DNA of 64,000 nt, taken from NCBI RefSeq assembly GCF_000429625.1, contig NZ_KE386927.1:175160-239159 (forward strand), written 5' to 3'. The notes below the pieces were generated by a model that saw only the letters and a list, made by a program, of their open reading frames with translations, had not been told where the DNA came from and searched no databases. A program made the translations under genes and the position numbers. Each line of letters begins with the position of its first letter. The first letter of the stretch is position 1. This document shows positions 8,652 through 18,502 of this stretch, piece after piece. The stretch is from Azospirillum halopraeferens DSM 3675. Lineage in GTDB: Bacteria; Pseudomonadota; Alphaproteobacteria; Azospirillales; Azospirillaceae.

Positions 8652-9116
8652 ATGGAAGCCGGTCTTCACCCCGCAATGCTCAACCCCGTGGCGCTTGCCG
8701 GTCTGGCCGCCCTGATCCTGGTGGTGTCGTTCGGCGCCGCGGCGCGGGAGTCCGGGTCCGGCGGCCCGCCCGCCACCACCGCGCGCCAGGACCTGTGGCT
8801 GGCCCGCCACCGCGTCGCCACCGCCCTCGTCCTGCTGACGCCACCCGATGAGGAGCCGGCGGCCGGGTCCGCTGCCGGGGAGCGCGTCGCGGAGGGTGAG
8901 CGGCGGATCCTGGAGGCGCTGGCGCAGATCCGCCGGGCCAGGGCCAAGCCGGGCTGGAACGAGGTGCCGGCGGACGGCGCCGCCTCGCTCGTGCGCGCCC
9001 TGCCGGAGGTGGAGCAGGCCCTGGCCCTCCTGCCCCATTGCCGCGACGGCGACACCCTTCGCCGCATCGCCGCCGTGCTGGAGGAGCTTCACGATCTGCT
9101 GGACCGGGTGGCGTAA
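8652..9116 (+). CDS. Membrane-anchored hypothetical protein, 154 aa
   Basis: Start MEAGLHPAMLNP at 8652, behind GGAGGAG. Residues about 12-30 are a single hydrophobic helix (VALAGLAALILVVSFGAAA), either anchor or signal. The rest is soluble and helical, with a possible helical-repeat feel (ALPEVEQALALLPHCRDGDTLRRIAAVLEELHDLLD). It is divergent from the exported protein gene at 7982-8530, 121 nt away. Function unknown. Confidence 0.6.
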   Translation: MEAGLHPAMLNPVALAGLAALILVVSFGAAARESGSGGPPATTARQDLWLARHRVATALVLLTPPDEEPAAGSAAGERVAEGERRILEALAQIRRARAKPGWNEVPADGAASLVRALPEVEQALALLPHCRDGDTLRRIAAVLEELHDLLDRVA

Positions 9117-9206
9117 CACGCCGGCGGTAGCGCCATTCCGTCCCCGCGGCTGTTATCCGGGGGCGGGCAGCCACCCGTGACGGCCCGCGGGCCCCCACAA
9201 CGACCG

Positions 9207-9977
9207 ATGATCATGACCGAAACGATCCGGCAGATCGCCGCCACCGCATCCCCCGAGGCCGAGGCCTTCTATGCCGAAAGCCTGCGGCTGCTCACCGAGT
9301 CCGGCATCCCCTTCCTGTTGGGCGGGACCTATGCGGTGTGCGCCTACACCGGGATCAGCCGGCCCACCAAGGACATCGACGTCTTCTGCAAGGCGGGGGA
9401 CTTCCCGCGCATCCTGTCCTATTTCCAGGACCGAGGCTACGGCACGGCGATCGAGGACGAGCGCTGGCTGGGCAAGGTGTTGCAGGGTGAGCTGTTCTTC
9501 GACGTGATCTTCAACTCCGCGGTCTCCGTCAACCCGGTGACCGAACGCTGGTTCAAGGAATCCCACACCGTCACCCTCTTCGGCCGCGAGGTGCAGGTGA
9601 CGCCGCCGACCGAGCTGATCTACTCCAAGGCCTTCGTGCAGATCCGCCACAAGTACGACGGCGCCGACGTCGCCCACCTGATCCTGCGCCAGCACGACCG
9701 TATCGACTGGAAGCGGCTGCTGTCCTACATGGAGCAGTATTGGGAAGTGCTTCTGATCCATCTTCTGAACTTCCGGTTCATCTACCCGTCGGAGCGCGAC
9801 CTGGTGCCGCAATGGCTGATGGACGAGCTGCTGACGCGCCTGTCCGAACGCACCCGCCTGCCGGTGCCGCAGACCCGCATCTGCCGCGGCCGTCTGTTCT
9901 CGCGCGAGGATTACCTGATCGACGTCACCCAATGGGGATTCGCCGACATGGCCGGGGAAGGGACGAAGAATGACTGA
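9207..9977 (+). CDS. Nucleotidyltransferase-fold protein
   Basis: 256 residues. The segment FLLGGTYAVCAYTGISRPTK followed by DIDVFC resembles the polymerase-beta-like nucleotidyltransferase core: a Gly-Gly turn then an acidic D-x-D pair with a strand on either side. A third acidic residue may come from FFDVIF. The remainder is helical and aromatic-rich (WKRLLSYMEQYWEVLLIHLLNFRFIYP). The substrate is unknown. The gene overlaps the following metallophosphoesterase by 8 nt, so the two are probably made together. ATG at 9213 is an equally possible start. Confidence 0.75.
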   Translation: MIMTETIRQIAATASPEAEAFYAESLRLLTESGIPFLLGGTYAVCAYTGISRPTKDIDVFCKAGDFPRILSYFQDRGYGTAIEDERWLGKVLQGELFFDVIFNSAVSVNPVTERWFKESHTVTLFGREVQVTPPTELIYSKAFVQIRHKYDGADVAHLILRQHDRIDWKRLLSYMEQYWEVLLIHLLNFRFIYPSERDLVPQWLMDELLTRLSERTRLPVPQTRICRGRLFSREDYLIDVTQWGFADMAGEGTKND

Positions 9978-10707
9978 GGAGCGCACCACCGCCGACATCG
10001 TGCGCGTCGCCGCGATCGGCGACATCCACGTGGCCGAGACGGCGGTGCATCCCTACCGCGACCTGTTCGCCGAGATGGCGGAACGCGCCGACGTGCTGGT
10101 GCTGGCCGGCGACCTCACCAACCACGGCAAGCCGGCGGAAGCGGCGGTCCTGGCGGAGGACCTGCGGGGCCTGTCGGTGCCGGTGCTGGCGGTGCTCGGC
10201 AACCACGACCTGGAGTGCGGCGAGGTCGCCGCCATGAAGGAGGTGCTGGTCCGCGCCGGCGTCCATTTCCTGGACGAGAACCCCTGCGAGATCAAAGGCG
10301 TCGGCTTCGTCGGCGTGAAGGGCTTCGGCGGCGGGTTCGAGCGCATGATGCTGGATGCGTTCGGCGAGCCGGCCATCAAGCAGTTCGTCAGCGAGGCGGT
10401 GCAGGAGGCGATGCACCTGGAAAGCGCCCTGCGCCAGGTGGAGGCGGAACGCTCCTTCGTCGTGCTGCACTACGCCCCCATCGCCGGGACCGTGCAGGGG
10501 GAACCGCCGGAGATCTACCCCTTCCTCGGCTCCTCCCGCCTGGCCGAAACCATCGACCGCTTCCACGGCCAGGTCCGCGCCGTCGTCCACGGCCACGCCC
10601 ACCACGGCCGCTACGCCGGTGCCACGCCGCGCGGCACCCCCGTCTACAACGTCGCCCGCACCATCGAGAAGGAGGGCGGCCGCGCCTACGCGCTGATCGA
10701 GGTGTAG
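9970..10707 (+). CDS. Metallophosphoesterase
   Basis: 245-residue calcineurin-like phosphoesterase. All metal-binding motifs are present in order: GDIH (about residue 17), GDLTNHG (about 44), GNHDLE (about 77), HYAP (about 160) and GHAHHG (about 202). They bind two divalent metals for phosphate-ester hydrolysis. Substrate unknown; cytosolic, no signal peptide. The overlap with the upstream nucleotidyltransferase-fold gene suggests a functional pair, for example addition and removal of a nucleotide or phosphate group, but that is speculation. Confidence 0.88.
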   Translation: MTEERTTADIVRVAAIGDIHVAETAVHPYRDLFAEMAERADVLVLAGDLTNHGKPAEAAVLAEDLRGLSVPVLAVLGNHDLECGEVAAMKEVLVRAGVHFLDENPCEIKGVGFVGVKGFGGGFERMMLDAFGEPAIKQFVSEAVQEAMHLESALRQVEAERSFVVLHYAPIAGTVQGEPPEIYPFLGSSRLAETIDRFHGQVRAVVHGHAHHGRYAGATPRGTPVYNVARTIEKEGGRAYALIEV

Positions 10708-10720
10708 CGACGCCGACGGG

Positions 10721-11065
10721 TCAACCGTCCCGCTCCCGCTCCAGCCGCCGCAACTCCCCGGCCAGGGCCGCGCGGCTCTCCGGCGGCAGGCGGGCTACCG
10801 CCTCGGCCAGCAGGGCCAGGCGGTGGCGCAGCCCGTGCACCGTGTCGAGCAGCGACAGCACCACCGGCACCGTCTCGTCGTCGATGGCCAGGTCGTGGCG
10901 CAGGTCGCAGATCAGCTCGATGCGGGCGACGTCGGCGGCGCTGAAGCCCCAGCCCGTACCGGCGTGCTGCGGCCGCACCCAGCGGCGCTCGATCCACAGC
11001 GTCAGTTCGTCGGATGACACGCGCCGGCACGTCGCCAGCGCCGCGTCGAAGCCGATGACGGTCAT
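10721..11065 (-). CDS. cbpM: Chaperone modulator CbpM
   Basis: 114-residue MerR-like helix-turn-helix protein of the CbpM family, which binds the J-domain of CbpA and blocks it. The pattern LTLWIERRWVRPQ (helix-turn) followed by FSAADVARIELICDLRHDLAIDDETVPVVLSLLDTV is characteristic, with a helical tail rich in Leu and Arg. Its start codon overlaps the stop of the J-protein gene by 4 nt, the usual cbpA-cbpM order. Confidence 0.85.
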   Translation of the reverse strand: MTVIGFDAALATCRRVSSDELTLWIERRWVRPQHAGTGWGFSAADVARIELICDLRHDLAIDDETVPVVLSLLDTVHGLRHRLALLAEAVARLPPESRAALAGELRRLERERDG

Positions 11066-11976
11066 GCCGGCTCCTCCATGGCGCGCCGCGGCTCGTAGCC
11101 GTCGGGGGACCAGGACCGTACGAAGCGCTCCAGCTCCGCATCGGGCCGGTCCGGGAGGGTGATGCGCAGGGTAACGTACTGGTCGCCGCGGGTGCCGCGG
11201 TGCGGGTCCGCAACGCCCTTGCCCTTGAGGCGCAGGACGGTGCCGTTGTTGGCCCCCTTGGGCACGGTCAGCATGACCGGACCGTCGACGGTCGGCACGC
11301 GCACCCGCGCCCCCAGCACCGCCTCGGCCAGGGTGACCGGCAGGTCGAGACGGATGTCGTCACCGTCGCGGCGCAACCAGGGGTGCGGGCGCACCCTGAC
11401 GGTGATCAGGGCGTCGCCCGGCGGGCCGCCGCCGGTTCCGGGCAGCCCCAGCCCCTTCAGGCGCACGGTGCCGCCATCCTCCAGCCCGGCGGGCAGGTCG
11501 ACGTCGAGGGTGCGGCCGTCGGGCATGGTCACCCGCCGCTTGCCGCCGCGCACGGCGTCGAGGAAATCCAGCGGCAGCGTCAGGCTGAGATTGCCGCCCT
11601 TCAGGCGCACGCCGGCCCCGGCGAAACCGCGCTCGCCGAACAGGTCGGCGAAGATGTGCTCCAGGTCGTCGGCGGCGAAGCCCTCGCTGCCGCGGTAGCG
11701 GGCGCCGCCCGGTCCCTCGGCGAAATCGCGGTAGTAGCGGCGCTGCGGCTGCTCCTGCCCCGCGGCGTCGATCTCCCCGCGATCGAAGCGGGCCCGCTTG
11801 TCGGCATCCGACAGCAGGTCGTAGGCGGCCGTCACCTCCTTGAAGCGCCGTTCGGCGTCGGCGTTTCCGGGGTTGAGATCGGGGTGATGGGTCTTGGCCA
11901 GCGTGCGGTAGGCCTTGCGGATCTCGTCCGCCGTGGCGGTCTTCGGCACGCCCAGAATGTCGTAGGGGTTGCTCAT
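11062..11976 (-). CDS. cbpA: DnaJ-class co-chaperone CbpA
   Basis: 304 residues. J-domain at the N-terminus (MSNPYDILGVPKTATADEIR, then HHPDLNPGN with the HPD triad), a Gly/Arg linker, then two DnaJ C-terminal substrate-binding domains without a zinc finger. It stimulates DnaK ATPase and delivers unfolded clients. The start is set by the J-domain; longer frames upstream are unlike any J-protein. The 4-nt overlap with cbpM supports a stress operon, and a CTTG/ACAT pair upstream could be a heat-shock promoter. Confidence 0.92.
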   Translation of the reverse strand: MSNPYDILGVPKTATADEIRKAYRTLAKTHHPDLNPGNADAERRFKEVTAAYDLLSDADKRARFDRGEIDAAGQEQPQRRYYRDFAEGPGGARYRGSEGFAADDLEHIFADLFGERGFAGAGVRLKGGNLSLTLPLDFLDAVRGGKRRVTMPDGRTLDVDLPAGLEDGGTVRLKGLGLPGTGGGPPGDALITVRVRPHPWLRRDGDDIRLDLPVTLAEAVLGARVRVPTVDGPVMLTVPKGANNGTVLRLKGKGVADPHRGTRGDQYVTLRITLPDRPDAELERFVRSWSPDGYEPRRAMEEPA

Positions 11977-12311
11977 GGCGCGGTCGATGCACAATGAGGA
12001 TGTCTGCTCTTTGGATGTGCGCCGGAATGGCCGCAATTCAAGTGGGGTCCTGCCGCGGCACCGCACTCGCCGGCATCGACCGAAGTAACGGGCCCCGCCG
12101 GACCGCCGGGTACTCGCCGCGGCGGGACGGGAGGAAGGTGCGGGCCGGGAGCGCTCAGGCATCGGCCCCGAAACGGACTTGGTGCGGGGCAACGGCGCAT
12201 TCGGCGAAGGACGGGAACGGGGCGGAAGTGCCGGTGTTGACTTCGCGAACCCCAACCTCTGCCGTATGACGACGGCAGCGCCGGTTCGGGGCGACAGCGA
12301 AGGGGAAGACC
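11977..12311. other. Divergent intergenic region, cbpA / lipoprotein
   Basis: 335 bp between divergent genes. I see no open frame with a ribosome-binding site. It must hold both promoters. The cbpA side has a possible heat-shock element; the lipoprotein side has TTGACTTCGCG near 12237 followed by TATGAC but with non-standard spacing. Confidence 0.5.
12012..12044 (-). promoter_or_regulatory. Possible sigma-32-type promoter for cbpA
   Basis: On the minus strand CTTGAAT (around 12042) is followed 20 nt after CTTG by ACAT (12018-12015), resembling alphaproteobacterial RpoH promoters (CTTG then a C/T-rich -10). The -10 match is only partial. Confidence 0.3.
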
Positions 12312-12944
12312 ATGCGTAAACTTCCGATGATGATGGCCGCTTCCGGCCTGGTGCTGGCGCTCGCCGCCTGCGGCAGCTCGACCGAACAGCGCGCCGCCAC
12401 CGGCGGGGTCGGCGGTGCGGCGGCCGGTGCGGTGGTGGCCGGGCCGGTGGGCGCCGTGGTCGGCGGCCTGGGCGGCGCCGCCGCCAGCTCGACCCTGGAT
12501 GCGCCGATCGACGAGAAGGTCGGCGAGTGGACGGGAAGCGAGGACGGCCGCACGGCCGCCGCGTCCGGCGCGACGGGCTCCGGCGCCACGGCGGGCGGCG
12601 GCAGCGGCGGGCTCAGCTCGTCCGAGATCCGTCAGGTCCAGCAGGCGCTGAACGAGCGCGGCTACGACCTGCAGGTGGACGGCATCTGGGGTCCCAACAC
12701 CCGCGACGCCGTGCGCCGTTTCCAGGAAACCAACGGCATGGACGCCACCGGCCGGGTCGACCGTGACACCATGGCCGCGCTGCGGACCGACGGCACGACG
12801 GCGGGCGGCACGGGCGCGACGGGCACCGGCATCAACGATGCCCCGGCGGGTGCCACCGGCACCACCGGCACCACCACCGGCGGCACGACCGGCACCATGG
12901 ACGACGACACCGGCAGCCCCGGCACCGTGCAGCCGAACCCGTAA
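12312..12944 (+). CDS. Lipoprotein with glycine zipper and peptidoglycan-binding domain
   Basis: 210 residues. A lipoprotein signal peptide ends in the lipobox LAAC (Cys20), giving an outer-membrane lipoprotein. Residues about 30-60 are a Gly/Ala zipper (GGVGGAAAGAVVAGPVGAVV) that may associate with membrane. Residues about 100-160 are a PG_binding_1 domain (EIRQVQQALNERGYDLQVDG, then WGPNTRDAVRRFQ). The tail is low-complexity Gly/Thr. It probably tethers outer membrane to cell wall. A very long stem-loop follows. Confidence 0.85.
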   Translation: MRKLPMMMAASGLVLALAACGSSTEQRAATGGVGGAAAGAVVAGPVGAVVGGLGGAAASSTLDAPIDEKVGEWTGSEDGRTAAASGATGSGATAGGGSGGLSSSEIRQVQQALNERGYDLQVDGIWGPNTRDAVRRFQETNGMDATGRVDRDTMAALRTDGTTAGGTGATGTGINDAPAGATGTTGTTTGGTTGTMDDDTGSPGTVQPNP

Positions 12945-12960
12945 GCCATCCCCGTTCCAC

Positions 12961-13015
12961 GGGCGGCGGTGTCCGTCCGGTGCCGGTCCGCGGCGCCGGA
13001 CGGACGCCGTCGCCC
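12961..13015 (+). terminator. 24-bp stem-loop after the lipoprotein gene
   Basis: 12961-12984 pairs with 12992-13015 around a 7-nt loop, 24 bp with three G-T pairs. It begins 17 nt after the stop codon. No T-run follows, so it may be a Rho-independent-like pause or a 3'-end protector rather than a textbook terminator. Confidence 0.5.
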
Positions 13016-13052
13016 GCGTGCCGGGGCCGTTGTTGCAGCGAGGAGAACCATC

Positions 13053-13145
13053 ATGGGTTTCCTGAAGTTTCTCGGCGGCGCCGTGGGCGTCATCTTTCTG
13101 ATCGGGCTTCTGGTGGTCATCGGCCTCCTGGCCCTGATCTTCTGA
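13053..13145 (+). CDS. 30-residue membrane peptide
   Basis: Too short for routine gene calling. ATG at 13053 has AGGAG 7 nt upstream (13041-13045). The product begins MGFLKFLGGAVG and is then one continuous hydrophobic helix of Val, Leu, Ile and Gly to the end, with a single Lys near the N-terminus. It should insert as a single-pass inner-membrane peptide. It lies between the envelope lipoprotein and the replication module. It could be a small membrane regulator or a toxin-like peptide; neither is shown. Confidence 0.6.
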   Translation: MGFLKFLGGAVGVIFLIGLLVVIGLLALIF

Positions 13146-13177
13146 TCCGTGCCGAGTCGCCGCCCGGCTGCGGGGTT

Positions 13178-13379
13178 TGGCGATCGCCGACCATCCTGTG
13201 CCCTTGGCAATCGCCGACCACCTCCCGAGTCGCCGGGTTTTCCACCGCCGGCTCCGGCAATCGCCGACCGCCGGCTTGGCGATCGCCGACCGCGACTCGG
13301 GGTGTCCCCTGGCAATCGCCGACCATACAAATAGACTCCTGGCAAATAGACTCACAAATAGCCCGGTCGGCGATCGCCA
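13178..13379. repeat. Upstream iteron array (six 16-bp iterons) of the RepA origin
   Basis: Consensus YGGCRATCGCCGACCR. Five copies run in the same direction at 13178-13193, 13205-13220, 13255-13270, 13277-13292 and 13310-13325; a sixth is inverted at 13364-13379, just before repA. They vary only at the R/Y positions. Such iterons are the binding sites of plasmid Rep initiators. GANTC sites at 13154, 13227, 13294, 13334, 13349 and 13384 are interspersed. Confidence 0.9.
13326..13361. other. AT-rich patch, candidate unwinding element
   Basis: Two copies of AAATAGACTC (13329-13338, 13344-13353) and a partial AAATAG (13356-13361) form the only A/T-rich stretch of the area, placed between the direct iterons and the inverted one. 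In iteron plasmids this is where the DNA-unwinding element lies. Both full copies contain GACTC, a GANTC methylation site. Confidence 0.6.
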
Positions 13380-13431
13380 AATGGACTCCCGCGGCCCCTG
13401 CGTGATGGGATGCCGGCAACGGAGGGGACCC

Positions 13432-14355
13432 ATGGGTGACGTACACCAGCTCATCATCGCGCACGGCCGGCAGGAGGCGCGCAACCTCGTGGACCCGCGC
13501 CGGGCCAGCGTCGTCGACGTCGCGGCCTCGGTGCTGGAGGAGGAGTCGAACGCCCTGGGCATCACCTATTCCGGGTTTTGCCTGACCAGCCTGCCCCACC
13601 GGCGGCTGCCGCCCGAGGCGGAGTGGCGGCGCGACCAGGGGCGCGTGACGCTGCTGGTGGAACCGGGAAAGGAGCGGCGGCGCGACGGCACGCTGGCCCA
13701 TGTGGGGGTGCCCTACGGCGCCAAGGCGCGCCTGATCCTGCTCTATCTCCAGACCCGCGCCATCCAGGACAACAGCCGGGAGATCGAACTGGGCCGCTCC
13801 ATGAACGACTGGCTGGACCGCATGGGGGTATCGGCCGGCGGCTCCACCTACAAGGCGGTGCAGGAGCAGGCGACGCGCATCAACCTCTGCCGCCTGACCT
13901 TCTTCTGGGACAAGAACGGCGCGGAGGGCTTCGCCAAGGAGAGCATCGTGTCGGGCGGCATCCGGCTGCGCGACGACGACGGCCAGGGCACCCTGTGGCG
14001 CGAGACGGTGCAGTTGTCCGAGACGTTCTTCGCCGCGCTGAAGCGCTCCCCCGTGCCGATCTGGGAGCCGGCGATCCGCCACATCGGCGGTTGCTCCATG
14101 GCCATCGACGTCTATGTCTGGCTGGCCTACCGGCTGCATGTGCTGCGCGAGCCGACGCCGGTGACCTGGGCCGCCCTGTTCAACCAGTTCGGCGGCGGCT
14201 ACAAGGCCCTGAAGCACTTCAAGCCGGAGTTCCGCGAGGCGCTGGATCTGGCGCTGGCCGTCTACGAGGCGGCGCGGGTCGAGGTGTCCGACGCCGGCGT
14301 GCTGCTGCGCCCCTCCCCGCCCCCGATTCCGGAACGGATGATCGCCGCACGGTAA
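13432..14355 (+). CDS. repA: Plasmid-type replication initiator RepA (RPA family, PF04796-like)
   Basis: 307 residues. Start MGDVHQLIIAHG at 13432 has GGAGGGG just upstream; the frame is open further upstream but that part is translated iteron DNA. Sequence landmarks of plasmid-encoded RepA: ITYSGFCLTSLPHRRLP, GRVTLLVEPG, VGVPYGAKARLILLYLQT, ELGRSMNDWLDRMG, then a winged-helix-like region with FKPEFREALDLALAVYE. It should bind the flanking iterons and recruit the replisome. Iterons on both sides make a self-contained replicator. Its presence among housekeeping genes is unusual. Confidence 0.85.
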   Translation: MGDVHQLIIAHGRQEARNLVDPRRASVVDVAASVLEEESNALGITYSGFCLTSLPHRRLPPEAEWRRDQGRVTLLVEPGKERRRDGTLAHVGVPYGAKARLILLYLQTRAIQDNSREIELGRSMNDWLDRMGVSAGGSTYKAVQEQATRINLCRLTFFWDKNGAEGFAKESIVSGGIRLRDDDGQGTLWRETVQLSETFFAALKRSPVPIWEPAIRHIGGCSMAIDVYVWLAYRLHVLREPTPVTWAALFNQFGGGYKALKHFKPEFREALDLALAVYEAARVEVSDAGVLLRPSPPPIPERMIAAR

Positions 14356-14372
14356 CCGGACCGGCTGCGCAA

Positions 14373-14493
14373 CGGTCGGCGATTGCCAAGACTGTTGCAC
14401 AGCCGGTCCGGTCGGCGATCGCCAAGGCGGGCCGGACGGTCGGCGATTGCCAAGGGGAATCGCGAACCGGACACGCCCGGTCGGCGATTGCCA
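14373..14493. repeat. Downstream iteron array (four inverted 16-bp iterons)
   Basis: Copies at 14373-14388, 14409-14424, 14437-14452 and 14478-14493, all reading CGGTCGGCGATYGCCA, that is, the reverse orientation of the main upstream array. Spacings are 36, 28 and 41 bp. In iteron plasmids a second array outside the origin often titrates or handcuffs Rep for copy control. Confidence 0.88.
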
Positions 14494-14589
14494 AGCCGAA
14501 TGCGGCGCGGATACCCCTAAAAGCCCGACCGTCGCGTCCCCATATGGTTGGTCCGCCCGCCGACTGGCCTTCAGACACGACGGAAGATC

Positions 14590-15609
14590 ATGCTTCAGAC
14601 CCGTTCCAAACGCACCCGTGCGATTTCCGCCGCGGCCGCTGCCCTCGTGGTGGCGCTGGCCGCCGGCGTTGCCGATGCCCGCGCCGGCCGCAGCTCCAAC
14701 CTCGGCAGCCGCGGCGACCGCACCTACCAGGCGCCGCCTCCGACGACCACGGCGCCCTCCACCGCGGCCCCCGTGCAGCGTTCGGCCACCCAGCCCGGCA
14801 CCCAGCCCGGCGCGGCCCAGACCGCGGCCCCGCGCCCCGGCGCCGCGGCCCCGGCGACGGGCGGCTTCTTCTCGCGCGGCGGGTTCATGGGCGGCATGAT
14901 GGGCGGCCTGATCGGCGCCGGCCTGATCGGCATGCTGATGGGCGGCGGCTTCTTCAGCGGCCTGGGCTCGCTGGCCGGCATGCTGGGCTTCCTGCTGCAG
15001 ATCGGCCTTGTGGCGCTGCTGGTGTACTTCGCCGTGCGCTGGTTCAAGAGCCGCAACCGCCCGGCCTACGCCGGTGCCACCCCGAGCTACCGGGAAGCGG
15101 CACCGTCCTCCATGGGTCCGCTCGGCGGCGGTGTCGGGGGTGGCATGTCCGGCGGCGCGGCGGCTGCCGCGGCCCCGCGCCGGCGCACCGGCCCCACCGA
15201 CGAGCTGGGCGTGAAGCCGGACGACTACGAATCGTTCGAGCGGCTGCTGGGCTCGGTCCAGGACGCCTACGCCCGCGAGGACATGAACGCCCTGCGCTCC
15301 ATCGTCACGCCGGAGATGGCCTCCTACTTCCAGGAGGAGATCGAGCAGAACGCCGCCCGCGGCGTCGCCAACCGCATCTCCGACGTCCGCCTGCTGCAGG
15401 GCGATCTGGCCGAGGCGTGGCGCGAGGGCGCGTACGAGTACGCCACCGTGGCCATGCGCTACGCGCTGGTGGACGTGACGGTGGAGCGCGACTCCGGCCG
15501 CGTCGTGGAGGGCAACGCCGACCAACCCATCGAGGTGATCGAACTGTGGACCTTCCGCCGCCCCTCCGGCGGCATCTGGATGCTCTCGGCGATCCAGCAG
15601 AGCCGCTGA
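14590..15609 (+). CDS. Tim44-like domain membrane protein
   Basis: 339 residues from MLQTRSKRTR. An N-terminal signal or anchor (ISAAAAALVVALAAGVADA) is followed by a Thr/Pro-rich linker, a Gly/Met-rich hydrophobic region (GGFMGGMMGGLIGAGLIG) and a second helix (LLQIGLVALLVYFAVRWF). The C-terminal 140 residues are a Tim44-like fold (DDYESFERLLGSVQDAY, YFQEEIEQNAARG, VIELWTFRRPSGGIW). In alphaproteobacteria such proteins are inner-membrane associated; function is not settled. An intrinsic terminator follows. Confidence 0.85.
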   Translation: MLQTRSKRTRAISAAAAALVVALAAGVADARAGRSSNLGSRGDRTYQAPPPTTTAPSTAAPVQRSATQPGTQPGAAQTAAPRPGAAAPATGGFFSRGGFMGGMMGGLIGAGLIGMLMGGGFFSGLGSLAGMLGFLLQIGLVALLVYFAVRWFKSRNRPAYAGATPSYREAAPSSMGPLGGGVGGGMSGGAAAAAAPRRRTGPTDELGVKPDDYESFERLLGSVQDAYAREDMNALRSIVTPEMASYFQEEIEQNAARGVANRISDVRLLQGDLAEAWREGAYEYATVAMRYALVDVTVERDSGRVVEGNADQPIEVIELWTFRRPSGGIWMLSAIQQSR

Positions 15610-15632
15610 TCGCACTCCGCTTTCACGCAAGA

Positions 15633-15661
15633 AACCCCGCGGCACCCGCCGCGGGGTTTTT
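15633..15661 (+). terminator. Intrinsic terminator
   Basis: AACCCCGCGGC pairs with GCCGCGGGGTT around a 4-nt loop, followed by TTTTT. On the opposite strand the same stem is followed by TTTCTT, so it can also end clpB transcription. Confidence 0.9.
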
Positions 15662-15735
15662 CGTGGGCTGCTTGCCGGTTACGTAGGCCGCCCGCACTCC
15701 CCCCGCGGTGCGCGCGAGGGGAGGTATCACCGCCC

Positions 15736-18333
<2,598 letters not shown>

Positions 18334-18424
18334 GACCGTCTCCCAACTGCGGCCGACCGCCCGCCAGGCAGCGCGCTCGGCCTTGACCCACCATTCGTGC
18401 GATCCAGGAGGATGCTCAGGCGAG

Positions 18425-18453
18425 ATGTTGGGAACGCGGCCCCCGGTTGCAAG
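18425..18453 (-). promoter_or_regulatory. Possible sigma-32-type promoter for clpB
   Basis: On the minus strand CTTGCAA (from 18453) is followed by CCCAACAT, ACAT lying 21 nt after CTTG, very like the element before cbpA. The -10 match to the RpoH consensus is partial. Confidence 0.35.
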
Positions 18454-18478
18454 ACCACCGGCGTTTCGTGGTTTTGCA
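18448..18478. repeat. 11-bp inverted repeat between the TPR gene and clpB
   Basis: TGCAAGACCAC (18448-18458) and GTGGTTTTGCA (18468-18478), one mismatch (G-T), 9-nt spacer. It starts 24 nt after the stop of the minus-strand TPR gene, so it may be its terminator stem; it also overlaps the candidate clpB -35 and could be an operator. Confidence 0.45.
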
Positions 18479-18502
18479 TCGGCGCGCTGCGCAAAACGCG
18501 GG

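Noticed and set aside
13177..13431. Upstream in-frame extension of repA
   Set aside because: The extra residues are only translated iterons (IADH/IADR repeats); a strong SD sits before the ATG at 13432.
13178..14493. Repeats with GCGATCGC looked like cyanobacterial HIP1 or a CRISPR array
   Set aside because: The octamer is part of a longer 16-bp iteron confined to the flanks of repA; spacers are irregular and repeats too short for CRISPR, and no cas genes exist here.
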